Source: Siphonodentalium dalli (Eukaryota > Mollusca > Scaphopoda > Gadilida > Siphonodentaliidae). Taken from it: DNA of 64,000 bases. Position numbers and translations under genes: made by a program. Shown here in pieces: positions 39,003 through 49,078 of the stretch (its first letter is position 1; every line of letters starts with the position of its first letter). The notes under the pieces were generated by a model that saw nothing but the letters and a program-made list of their open reading frames with translations, was not told the origin of the DNA and ran no database searches. The stretch covers positions 1 through 64,000 of the forward strand of contig CP136064.1 in NCBI GenBank assembly GCA_032622095.1. Reading direction: 5' to 3'.

Positions 39003-41521
39003 ATGGTGGAGTACGGTTGGATATTTTCTATTTGGCGCATGTTTCTCCATACCGCGCCATGTCAAATCTGGCCATATCCGAATCGGGTTGTCATTTACAA
39101 TGACTGCAGAAAATATATATCTTCATGTTGGAATGCAAATGTATGTTTAAAGGAACAGATGTATCTCAACTTAAAGGGACATAAGTAACACCGTCACCAA
39201 CTTTAAGGGGTATCTGCTATAGACTGGTTACATGGTGGAGTACGGTTGGATATTTTCAATTTGGCGCATGTTTCTCCATACCGCGCCATGTCAAATCTGG
39301 CCATATCCGAATCGGGTTGTCATTTACAATGACTGCAGAAAATATATATCTTCATGGTGGAATGCAAATGAATGTTTAAAGGAACAGATGTATCTCAACT
39401 TAAAGGGACATAAGTAACACCGTCACCAACTTGAAGGGGTATCTGCTATAGACTGGTTACATGGTGGAGTACGGTTGGATATTTTCAATTTTGCGCATGT
39501 TTCTCCATACCGCGCCATGTCAAATCTGGCCATATCCGAATCGGGTTGTCATTTACAATGACTGCAGAAAATAAATATCTTCATGTTGGAATGCAAATGT
39601 ATGTTTAAAGGAATAGATGTATCTCAACTTAAAGGGACATAAGTAACACAGTCACCAACTTAAAGAGGTGTCTGATTTAGAATGGTTCCATGGTGGAGTA
39701 CGGTTGGATATTTTCTACTTGGCGCATGTTTCTCCATACCGCGCCATGTCAAATCTGGCCATATCCGAATCGGGTTGTCATTTACAATGACTGCAGAAAA
39801 TATATATCTTCATGGTGGAATGCAAATGTATGTTTAAAGGAACAGATGTATCTCAACTTAAAGGGACATAAGTAACACAGTCACCAACTTTAAGGGGTAT
39901 CTGCTATAGACTGGTTCCATGGTGGAGTACGGTTGGATATTTTCAATTTGGCGCATGTTTCTCCATACCGCGCCATGTCAAATCTGGCCATATCCGAATC
40001 GGGTTGTCATTTACAATGACTGCAGAAAATATATATCTTCATGTTGGAATGCAAATGTATGTTTAAAGGAACAGATGTATCTCAACTTAAAGGGACATAA
40101 GTAACACCGTCACCAACTTTAAGGGGTATCTGCTATAGACTGGTTACATGGTGGAGTACGGTTGGATATTTTCAATTTTGCGCATGTTTCTCCATACCGC
40201 GCCATGTCAAATCTGGCCATATCCGAATCGGGTTGTCATTTACAATGACTACAGAAAATAAATATCTTCATGTTGGAATGCAAATGTATGTTTAAAGGAA
40301 CAGATGTAACTCAACTTAAAGGAACATAAGTAACACAGTCACCAACTTAAAGAGGTGTCTGATTTAGACTGGTTCCATGGTGGAGTACGGTTGGATATTT
40401 TCTATTTGGCGCATGTTTCTCCATACCGCGCCATGTCAAATCTGGCCATATCCGAATCGGGTTGTCATTTACAATGACTACAGAAAATAAATATCTTCAT
40501 GTTGGAATGCAAATGTATGTTTAAAGGAACAGATGTATCTCAACTTAAAGGGACATAAGTAACACAGTTACCAACTTTAAGGGGTATCTGCTATAGACTG
40601 GTTCCATGGTGGAGTACGGTTGGATATTTTCTATTTGGCGCATGTTTCTCCATACCGCGCCATGTCAAATCTGGCCATATCCGAATCGGGTTGTCATTTA
40701 CAATGACTACAGAAAATAAATATCTTCATGTTGGAATGCAAATGTATGTTTAAAGAAACAGATGTATCTCAACTTAAAGGGACATAAGTAACACAGTCAC
40801 CAACTTTAAGGGGTATCTGCTATAGACTGGTTCCATGGTGGAGTACTGTTGGATATTTTCAATTTGGCGCATGTTTCTCCCTACCGCGCCATGTCAAATC
40901 TGGCCATATCCGAATCGGGTTGTCATTTACAATGACTACAGAAAATAAATATCTTCATGTTGGAATGCAAATGTATGTTTAAAGGAACAGATGTATCTCA
41001 ACTTAAAGGGACATAAGTAACACAGTCACCAACTTTAAGGGGTATCTGCTATAGACTGGTTCCATGGTGGAGTACGGTTGGATATTTTCAATTTGGCGCA
41101 TGTTTTTCCATACCGCGCCATGTCAAATCTGGCCATATCCGAATCGGGTTGTCATTTACAATGACTACAGAAAATAAATATCTTCATGTTGGAAAGCAAA
41201 TGTATGTTTAAAGGAACAGATGTATCTCAACTTAAAGGGACATAAGTAACACAGTCACCAACTTAAAGGGGTATCTGCTATAGACTGGTTCCATGGTGGA
41301 GTACGGTTGGATATTTTCCATTTGGCGCATGTTTCTCCATACCGCGCCATGTCAAATCTGGCCATATCCGAATCGGGTTGTCATTTACAATGACTACAGA
41401 AAATAAATATCTTCATGTTGGAATGCAAATGTATGTTTAAAGGAACAGATGTATCTCAACTTAAAGGGACATAAGTAACACAGTCACCAACTTTAAGGGG
41501 TATCTGCTATAGACTGGTTCC
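39003..41521 (+). repeat. 11-mer HOR copy 1 of the homogeneous array
   Basis: A 39003, B 39232, C 39461, D 39690, E 39919, F 40148, G 40377, H 40606, I 40835, J 41064, K 41293. First copy of the regular series; preceded by an E-K 7-mer. Same diagnostic bases as the reference copy. Confidence 0.9.
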
Positions 41522-41551
41522 ATGGTGGAGTACGGTTGGATATTTTCTATT

Positions 41552-41578
41552 TGGCGCATGTTTCTCCATACCGCGCCA
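41552..41578. repeat. GC-rich dyad TGGCGC / GCGCCA in the monomer
   Basis: Positions 31-36 (TGGCGC) and 52-57 (GCGCCA) are perfect 6-bp inverted repeats around a 15-nt spacer. Present in most monomers; broken in classes C and F (T32) and altered in M and O. No known binding protein is assigned. Confidence 0.7.
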
Positions 41579-41608
41579 TGTCAAATCTGGCCATATCCGA
41601 ATCGGGTT

Positions 41609-41623
41609 GTCATTTACAATGAC
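41609..41623. repeat. Conserved dyad GTCATT-TAC-AATGAC
   Basis: Perfect 6-bp inverted repeat with a 3-nt centre at monomer positions 88-102. It is kept in nearly every copy and in both orientations. Exceptions seen are C to T at 26955 and an inserted base near 343. Short dyads of this kind are reported to be enriched in centromeric satellites that lack CENP-B boxes, but a role here is inference. Confidence 0.8.
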
Positions 41624-41665
41624 TGCAGAAAATATATATCTTCATGTTGGAATGCAAATGTATGT

Positions 41666-41727
41666 TTAAAGGAACAGATGTATCTCAACTTAAAGGGACA
41701 TAAGTAACACCGTCACCAACTTTAAGG
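41666..41727 (+). repeat. Three TTAAAGG-like subrepeats inside the monomer
   Basis: Motif 1 at 145-151 (TTAAAGG), motif 2 at 169-175 (TTAAAGG), motif 3 at 200-206 (TTTAAGG here, TTAAAGG in classes C, F and J). Spacings are 24 and 31 bp. With T202 the second and third are inverted (CTTAAAG / CTTTAAG); with A202 they are direct repeats within a longer match (CAACTTAAAGGG). Confidence 0.65.
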
Positions 41728-41750
41728 GGTATCTGCTATAGACTGGTTAC

Positions 41751-41979
41751 ATGGTGGAGTACGGTTGGATATTTTCAATTTGGCGCATGTTTCTCCATAC
41801 CGCGCCATGTCAAATCTGGCCATATCCGAATCGGGTTGTCATTTACAATGACTGCAGAAAATATATATCTTCATGGTGGAATGCAAATGAATGTTTAAAG
41901 GAACAGATGTATCTCAACTTAAAGGGACATAAGTAACACCGTCACCAACTTGAAGGGGTATCTGCTATAGACTGGTTAC
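41751..41979 (+). repeat. Monomer class B
   Basis: CAATTTGG, CTGCAG, T114, G126 (CATGGTGG), A140 (AAATGAATG), C190, G202 (CTTGAAGG), A228. The start lacks CCATGG (TTACATGG). G202 is specific to B and also marks B in the minus arm (CTTCAAGTTGG near 8031 and 10092). Confidence 0.88.
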
Positions 41980-42208
41980 ATGGTGGAGTACGGTTGGATA
42001 TTTTCAATTTTGCGCATGTTTCTCCATACCGCGCCATGTCAAATCTGGCCATATCCGAATCGGGTTGTCATTTACAATGACTGCAGAAAATAAATATCTT
42101 CATGTTGGAATGCAAATGTATGTTTAAAGGAATAGATGTATCTCAACTTAAAGGGACATAAGTAACACAGTCACCAACTTAAAGAGGTGTCTGATTTAGA
42201 ATGGTTCC
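41980..42208 (+). repeat. Monomer class C
   Basis: CAATTTTG (T32), CTGCAG but A114 (TAA present), T154 (GGAATAG), A190, A202 and the divergent 3' boundary AAAGAGGTGTCTGATTTAG with A222. G104 with A114 makes it intermediate between the two monomer types. T32 breaks the TGGCGC/GCGCCA dyad. T154 is absent from the minus-arm C units. Confidence 0.87.
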
Positions 42209-42437
42209 ATGGTGGAGTACGGTTGGATATTTTCTACTTGGCGCATGTTTCTCCATACCGCGCCATGTCAAATCTGGCCATATCCGAATCGGGTTGTCAT
42301 TTACAATGACTGCAGAAAATATATATCTTCATGGTGGAATGCAAATGTATGTTTAAAGGAACAGATGTATCTCAACTTAAAGGGACATAAGTAACACAGT
42401 CACCAACTTTAAGGGGTATCTGCTATAGACTGGTTCC
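42209..42437 (+). repeat. Monomer class D
   Basis: C29 (CTACTTGG), CTGCAG, T114, G126 (CATGGTGG), A190, T202, C228. It follows the CTGATTTAGAATGG boundary of C. In the 14-mer D is followed by N; here by E. Confidence 0.87.
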
Positions 42438-42666
42438 ATGGTGGAGTACGGTTGGATATTTTCAATTTGGCGCATGTTTCTCCATACCGCGCCATGTCAA
42501 ATCTGGCCATATCCGAATCGGGTTGTCATTTACAATGACTGCAGAAAATATATATCTTCATGTTGGAATGCAAATGTATGTTTAAAGGAACAGACGTATC
42601 TCAACTTAAAGGGACATAAGTAACACCGTCACCAACTTTAAGGGGTATCTGCTATAGACTGGTTAC
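42438..42666 (+). repeat. Monomer class E
   Basis: CAATTTGG, CTGCAG, T114, T126, C190, T202, A228. This copy has the private C at 42595. E is the unit to which both major deletions rejoin (D to E in the 11-mer; K' to E in the 7-mer). Confidence 0.87.
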
Positions 42667-42895
42667 ATGGTGGAGTACGGTTGGATATTTTCAATTTTGC
42701 GCATGTTTCTCCATACCGCGCCATGTCAAATCTGGCCATATCCGAATCGGGTTGTCATTTACAATGACTACAGAAAATAAATATCTTCATGTTGGAATGC
42801 AAATGTATGTTTAAAGGAACAGATGTAACTCAACTTAAAGGAACATAAGTAACACAGTCACCAACTTAAAGAGGTGTCTGATTTAGACTGGTTCC
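42667..42895 (+). repeat. Monomer class F
   Basis: CAATTTTG (T32), CTACAG (A104), A114, A162 (GATGTAACTC), A176 (AAAGGAACAT), A190, A202 and the divergent boundary ending CTGATTTAGACTGG. Starts TTACATGG. A162 separates the 28698 and later copies from F at 17933 and 21140. Confidence 0.88.
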
Positions 42896-43124
42896 ATGGT
42901 GGAGTACGGTTGGATATTTTCTATTTGGCGCATGTTTCTCCATACCGCGCCATGTCAAATCTGGCCATATCCGAATCGGGTTGTCATTTACAATGACTAC
43001 AGAAAATAAATATCTTCATGTTGGAATGCAAATGTATGTTTAAAGGAACAGATGTATCTCAACTTAAAGGGACATAAGTAACACAGTTACCAACTTTAAG
43101 GGGTATCTGCTATAGACTGGTTCC
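42896..43124 (+). repeat. Monomer class G
   Basis: CTATTTGG, CTACAG, A114, A190 and the specific T193 (ACAGTTACC). It follows the CTGATTTAGACTGG boundary of F. The minus-arm G (GGTAACTGTG near 3000) has the same T193. Confidence 0.87.
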
Positions 43125-43353
43125 ATGGTGGAGTACGGTTGGATATTTTCTATTTGGCGCATGTTTCTCCATACCGCGCCATGTCAAATCTGGCCATATC
43201 CGAATCGGGTTGTCATTTACAATGACTACAGAAAATAAATATCTTCATGTTGGAATGCAAATGTATGTTTAAAGAAACAGATGTATCTCAACTTAAAGGG
43301 ACATAAGTAACACAGTCACCAACTTTAAGGGGTATCTGCTATAGACTGGTTCC
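43125..43353 (+). repeat. Monomer class H
   Basis: CTATTTGG, CTACAG, A114, A151 (TTTAAAGAAACAG), A190, T202. A151 removes the first TTAAAGG motif of the monomer (TTAAAGA). Confidence 0.86.
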
Positions 43354-43582
43354 ATGGTGGAGTACTGTTGGATATTTTCAATTTGGCGCATGTTTCTCCC
43401 TACCGCGCCATGTCAAATCTGGCCATATCCGAATCGGGTTGTCATTTACAATGACTACAGAAAATAAATATCTTCATGTTGGAATGCAAATGTATGTTTA
43501 AAGGAACAGATGTATCTCAACTTAAAGGGACATAAGTAACACAGTCACCAACTTTAAGGGGTATCTGCTATAGACTGGTTCC
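43354..43582 (+). repeat. Monomer class I
   Basis: T13 makes AGTACT (ScaI-type) at 8-13, with CAATTTGG and C47 (CTCCCTACC), CTACAG, A114. In the 11-mer this is the only unit with AGTACT, so the site occurs once per 2519 bp. Confidence 0.88.
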
Positions 43583-43811
43583 ATGGTGGAGTACGGTTGG
43601 ATATTTTCAATTTGGCGCATGTTTTTCCATACCGCGCCATGTCAAATCTGGCCATATCCGAATCGGGTTGTCATTTACAATGACTACAGAAAATAAATAT
43701 CTTCATGTTGGAAAGCAAATGTATGTTTAAAGGAACAGATGTATCTCAACTTAAAGGGACATAAGTAACACAGTCACCAACTTAAAGGGGTATCTGCTAT
43801 AGACTGGTTCC
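43583..43811 (+). repeat. Monomer class J
   Basis: CAATTTGG, T43 (ATGTTTTTCC), CTACAG, A114, A132 (GGAAAGCAAATG), A202 (CTTAAAGGGG). A132 destroys the ATGCAAAT octamer found in the other classes. The minus-arm J (CTTTCCAACATG near 2149) has the same change. Confidence 0.88.
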
Positions 43812-44040
43812 ATGGTGGAGTACGGTTGGATATTTTCCATTTGGCGCATGTTTCTCCATACCGCGCCATGTCAAATCTGGCCATATCCGAATCGGGTTGT
43901 CATTTACAATGACTACAGAAAATAAATATCTTCATGTTGGAATGCAAATGTATGTTTAAAGGAACAGATGTATCTCAACTTAAAGGGACATAAGTAACAC
44001 AGTCACCAACTTTAAGGGGTATCTGCTATAGACTGGTTCC
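43812..44040 (+). repeat. Monomer class K
   Basis: C27 (CCATTTGG) is diagnostic; CTACAG, A114, A190, T202. Closes the HOR before the next A. Older K copies (11464, 13149 minus, 19079) have AATCAAGTTG; this one has AATCGGGTTG. Confidence 0.87.
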
Positions 44041-46559
44041 ATGGTGGAGTACGGTTGGATATTTTCTATTTGGCGCATGTTTCTCCATACCGCGCCATGT
44101 CAAATCTGGCCATATCCGAATCGGGTTGTCATTTACAATGACTGCAGAAAATATATATCTTCATGTTGGAATGCAAATGTATGTTTAAAGGAACAGATGT
44201 ATCTCAACTTAAAGGGACATAAGTAACACCGTCACCAACTTTAAGGGGTATCTGCTATAGACTGGTTACATGGTGGAGTACGGTTGGATATTTTCAATTT
44301 GGCGCATGTTTCTCCATACCGCGCCATGTCAAATCTGGCCATATCCGAATCGGGTTGTCATTTACAATGACTGCAGAAAATATATATCTTCATGGTGGAA
44401 TGCAAATGAATGTTTAAAGGAACAGATGTATCTCAACTTAAAGGGACATAAGTAACACCGTCACCAACTTGAAGGGGTATCTGCTATAGACTGGTTACAT
44501 GGTGGAGTACGGTTGGATATTTTCAATTTTGCGCATGTTTCTCCATACCGCGCCATGTCAAATCTGGCCATATCCGAATCGGGTTGTCATTTACAATGAC
44601 TGCAGAAAATAAATATCTTCATGTTGGAATGCAAATGTATGTTTAAAGGAATAGATGTATCTCAACTTAAAGGGACATAAGTAACACAGTCACCAACTTA
44701 AAGAGGTGTCTGATTTAGAATGGTTCCATGGTGGAGTACGGTTGGATATTTTCTACTTGGCGCATGTTTCTCCATACCGCGCCATGTCAAATCTGGCCAT
44801 ATCCGAATCGGGTTGTCATTTACAATGACTGCAGAAAATATATATCTTCATGGTGGAATGCAAATGTATGTTTAAAGGAACAGATGTATCTCAACTTAAA
44901 GGGACATAAGTAACACAGTCACCAACTTTAAGGGGTATCTGCTATAGACTGGTTCCATGGTGGAGTACGGTTGGATATTTTCAATTTGGCGCATGTTTCT
45001 CCATACCGCGCCATGTCAAATCTGGCCATATCCGAATCGGGTTGTCATTTACAATGACTGCAGAAAATATATATCTTCATGTTGGAATGCAAATGTATGT
45101 TTAAAGGAACAGATGTATCTCAACTTAAAGGGACATAAGTAACACCGTCACCAACTTTAAGGGGTATCTGCTATAGACTGGTTACATGGTGGAGTACGGT
45201 TGGATATTTTCAATTTTGCGCATGTTTCTCCATACCGCGCCATGTCAAATCTGGCCATATCCGAATCGGGTTGTCATTTACAATGACTACAGAAAATAAA
45301 TATCTTCATGTTGGAATGCAAATGTATGTTTAAAGGAACAGATGTAACTCAACTTAAAGGAACATAAGTAACACAGTCACCAACTTAAAGAGGTGTCTGA
45401 TTTAGACTGGTTCCATGGTGGAGTACGGTTGGATATTTTCTATTTGGCGCATGTTTCTCCATACCGCGCCATGTCAAATCTGGCCATATCCGAATCGGGT
45501 TGTCATTTACAATGACTACAGAAAATAAATATCTTCATGTTGGAATGCAAATGTATGTTTAAAGGAACAGATGTATCTCAACTTAAAGGGACATAAGTAA
45601 CACAGTTACCAACTTTAAGGGGTATCTGCTATAGACTGGTTCCATGGTGGAGTACGGTTGGATATTTTCTATTTGGCGCATGTTTCTCCATACCGCGCCA
45701 TGTCAAATCTGGCCATATCCGAATCGGGTTGTCATTTACAATGACTACAGAAAATAAATATCTTCATGTTGGAATGCAAATGTATGTTTAAAGAAACAGA
45801 TGTATCTCAACTTAAAGGGACATAAGTAACACAGTCACCAACTTTAAGGGGTATCTGCTATAGACTGGTTCCATGGTGGAGTACTGTTGGATATTTTCAA
45901 TTTGGCGCATGTTTCTCCCTACCGCGCCATGTCAAATCTGGCCATATCCGAATCGGGTTGTCATTTACAATGACTACAGAAAATAAATATCTTCATGTTG
46001 GAATGCAAATGTATGTTTAAAGGAACAGATGTATCTCAACTTAAAGGGACATAAGTAACACAGTCACCAACTTTAAGGGGTATCTGCTATAGACTGGTTC
46101 CATGGTGGAGTACGGTTGGATATTTTCAATTTGGCGCATGTTTTTCCATACCGCGCCATGTCAAATCTGGCCATATCCGAATCGGGTTGTCATTTACAAT
46201 GACTACAGAAAATAAATATCTTCATGTTGGAAAGCAAATGTATGTTTAAAGGAACAGATGTATCTCAACTTAAAGGGACATAAGTAACACAGTCACCAAC
46301 TTAAAGGGGTATCTGCTATAGACTGGTTCCATGGTGGAGTACGGTTGGATATTTTCCATTTGGCGCATGTTTCTCCATACCGCGCCATGTCAAATCTGGC
46401 CATATCCGAATCGGGTTGTCATTTACAATGACTACAGAAAATAAATATCTTCATGTTGGAATGCAAATGTATGTTTAAAGGAACAGATGTATCTCAACTT
46501 AAAGGGACATAAGTAACACAGTCACCAACTTTAAGGGGTATCTGCTATAGACTGGTTCC
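44041..46559 (+). repeat. 11-mer HOR copy 3
   Basis: A 44041 to K 46331, exact 229-bp spacing and the reference class markers. No private change noticed by eye. Confidence 0.9.
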
Positions 46560-49078
46560 ATGGTGGAGTACGGTTGGATATTTTCTATTTGGCGCATGTT
46601 TCTCCATACCGCGCCATGTCAAATCTGGCCATATCCGAATCGGGTTGTCATTTACAATGACTGCAGAAAATATATATCTTCATGTTGGAATGCAAATGTA
46701 TGTTTAAAGGAACAGATGTATCTCAACTTAAAGGGACATAAGTAACACCGTCACCAACTTTAAGGGGTATCTGCTATAGACTGGTTACATGGTGGAGTAC
46801 GGTTGGATATTTTCAATTTGGCGCATGTTTCTCCATACCGCGCCATGTCAAATCTGGCCATATCCGAATCGGGTTGTCATTTACAATGACTGCAGAAAAT
46901 ATATATCTTCATGGTGGAATGCAAATGAATGTTTAAAGGAACAGATGTATCTCAACTTAAAGGGACATAAGTAACACCGTCACCAACTTGAAGGGGTATC
47001 TGCTATAGACTGGTTACATGGTGGAGTACGGTTGGATATTTTCAATTTTGCGCATGTTTCTCCATACCGCGCCATGTCAAATCTGGCCATATCCGAATCG
47101 GGTTGTCATTTACAATGACTGCAGAAAATAAATATCTTCATGTTGGAATGCAAATGTATGTTTAAAGGAATAGATGTATCTCAACTTAAAGGGACATAAG
47201 TAACACAGTCACCAACTTAAAGAGGTGTCTGATTTAGAATGGTTCCATGGTGGAGTACGGTTGGATATTTTCTACTTGGCGCATGTTTCTCCATACCGCG
47301 CCATGTCAAATCTGGCCATATCCGAATCGGGTTGTCATTTACAATGACTGCAGAAAATATATATCTTCATGGTGGAATGCAAATGTATGTTTAAAGGAAC
47401 AGATGTATCTCAACTTAAAGGGACATAAGTAACACAGTCACCAACTTTAAGGGGTATCTGCTATAGACTGGTTCCATGGTGGAGTACGGTTGGATATTTT
47501 CAATTTGGCGCATGTTTCTCCATACCGCGCCATGTCAAATCTGGCCATATCCGAATCGGGTTGTCATTTACAATGACTGCAGAAAATATATATCTTCATG
47601 TTGGAATGCAAATGTATGTTTAAAGGAACAGATGTATCTCAACTTAAAGGGACATAAGTAACACCGTCACCAACTTTAAGGGGTATCTGCTATAGACTGG
47701 TTACATGGTGGAGTACGGTTGGATATTTTCAATTTTGCGCATGTTTCTCCATACCGCGCCATGTCAAATCTGGCCATATCCGAATCGGGTTGTCATTTAC
47801 AATGACTACAGAAAATAAATATCTTCATGTTGGAATGCAAATGTATGTTTAAAGGAACAGATGTAACTCAACTTAAAGGAACATAAGTAACACAGTCACC
47901 AACTTAAAGAGGTGTCTGATTTAGACTGGTTCCATGGTGGAGTACGGTTGGATATTTTCTATTTGGCGCATGTTTCTCCATACCGCGCCATGTCAAATCT
48001 GGCCATATCCGAATCGGGTTGTCATTTACAATGACTACAGAAAATAAATATCTTCATGTTGGAATGCAAATGTATGTTTAAAGGAACAGATGTATCTCAA
48101 CTTAAAGGGACATAAGTAACACAGTTACCAACTTTAAGGGGTATCTGCTATAGACTGGTTCCATGGTGGAGTACGGTTGGATATTTTCTATTTGGCGCAT
48201 GTTTCTCCATACCGCGCCATGTCAAATCTGGCCATATCCGAATCGGGTTGTCATTTACAATGACTACAGAAAATAAATATCTTCATGTTGGAATGCAAAT
48301 GTATGTTTAAAGAAACAGATGTATCTCAACTTAAAGGGACATAAGTAACACAGTCACCAACTTTAAGGGGTATCTGCTATAGACTGGTTCCATGGTGGAG
48401 TACTGTTGGATATTTTCAATTTGGCGCATGTTTCTCCCTACCGCGCCATGTCAAATCTGGCCATATCCGAATCGGGTTGTCATTTACAATGACTACAGAA
48501 AATAAATATCTTCATGTTGGAATGCAAATGTATGTTTAAAGGAACAGATGTATCTCAACTTAAAGGGACATAAGTAACACAGTCACCAACTTTAAGGGGT
48601 ATCTGCTATAGACTGGTTCCATGGTGGAGTACGGTTGGATATTTTCAATTTGGCGCATGTTTTTCCATACCGCGCCATGTCAAATCTGGCCATATCCGAA
48701 TCGGGTTGTCATTTACAATGACTACAGAAAATAAATATCTTCATGTTGGAAAGCAAATGTATGTTTAAAGGAACAGATGTATCTCAACTTAAAGGGACAT
48801 AAGTAACACAGTCACCAACTTAAAGGGGTATCTGCTATAGACTGGTTCCATGGTGGAGTACGGTTGGATATTTTCCATTTGGCGCATGTTTCTCCATACC
48901 GCGCCATGTCAAATCTGGCCATATCCGAATCGGGTTGTCATTTACAATGACTACAGAAAATAAATATCTTCATGTTGGAATGCAAATGTATGTTTAAAGG
49001 AACAGATGTATCTCAACTTAAAGGGACATAAGTAACACAGTCACCAACTTTAAGGGGTATCTGCTATAGACTGGTTCC
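46560..49078 (+). repeat. 11-mer HOR copy 4
   Basis: A 46560 to K 48850, exact spacing. No private change noticed by eye. Confidence 0.9.

Larger units (their letters stand above)
41522..41750 (+). repeat. Monomer class A
   Basis: T27 (CTATTTGG), G104 (CTGCAG), T114 (no TAA), T126, C190 (ACACCGTC), T202 (CTTTAAGG), A228 (its end makes the next unit start TTACATGG). NcoI-type CCATGG spans its start. The 61-codon ORF is open in this class. Confidence 0.88.
41522..44040 (+). repeat. 11-mer HOR copy 2 (reference copy, 2519 bp)
   Basis: Used here to define classes A-K. The first five units (A-E) carry CTGCAG at 102-107; the last six (F-K) carry CTACAG and a TAA at 112-114. One private change, T to C at 42595 in E (CAGACGTATC), was not seen in other copies. 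Confidence 0.93.

Noticed and set aside
41652-41659. ATGCAAAT octamer in nearly every monomer
   Set aside because: It matches the animal octamer-factor site by sequence, but eight bases in one ancestral monomer can occur by chance and the host is unknown.
41640-41660. CENP-B box-like TTGGAA in CTTCATGTTGGAATGC
   Set aside because: The essential TTCG and CGGG parts of the box are missing.
41522-41707. Recurring 61-residue ORF (about 100 copies, both strands)
   Set aside because: It exists because the monomer repeats. The monomer length is 3 x 76 + 1, so frames rotate. About half the classes have a TAA at 112-114, and no start context, signal or family resemblance is seen. It is a by-product of the satellite.
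42777-42782. AATAAA in classes C and F-K, resembling a polyadenylation signal
   Set aside because: It is caused by the single T-to-A at position 114 in an A-rich run; there is no gene for it to serve.
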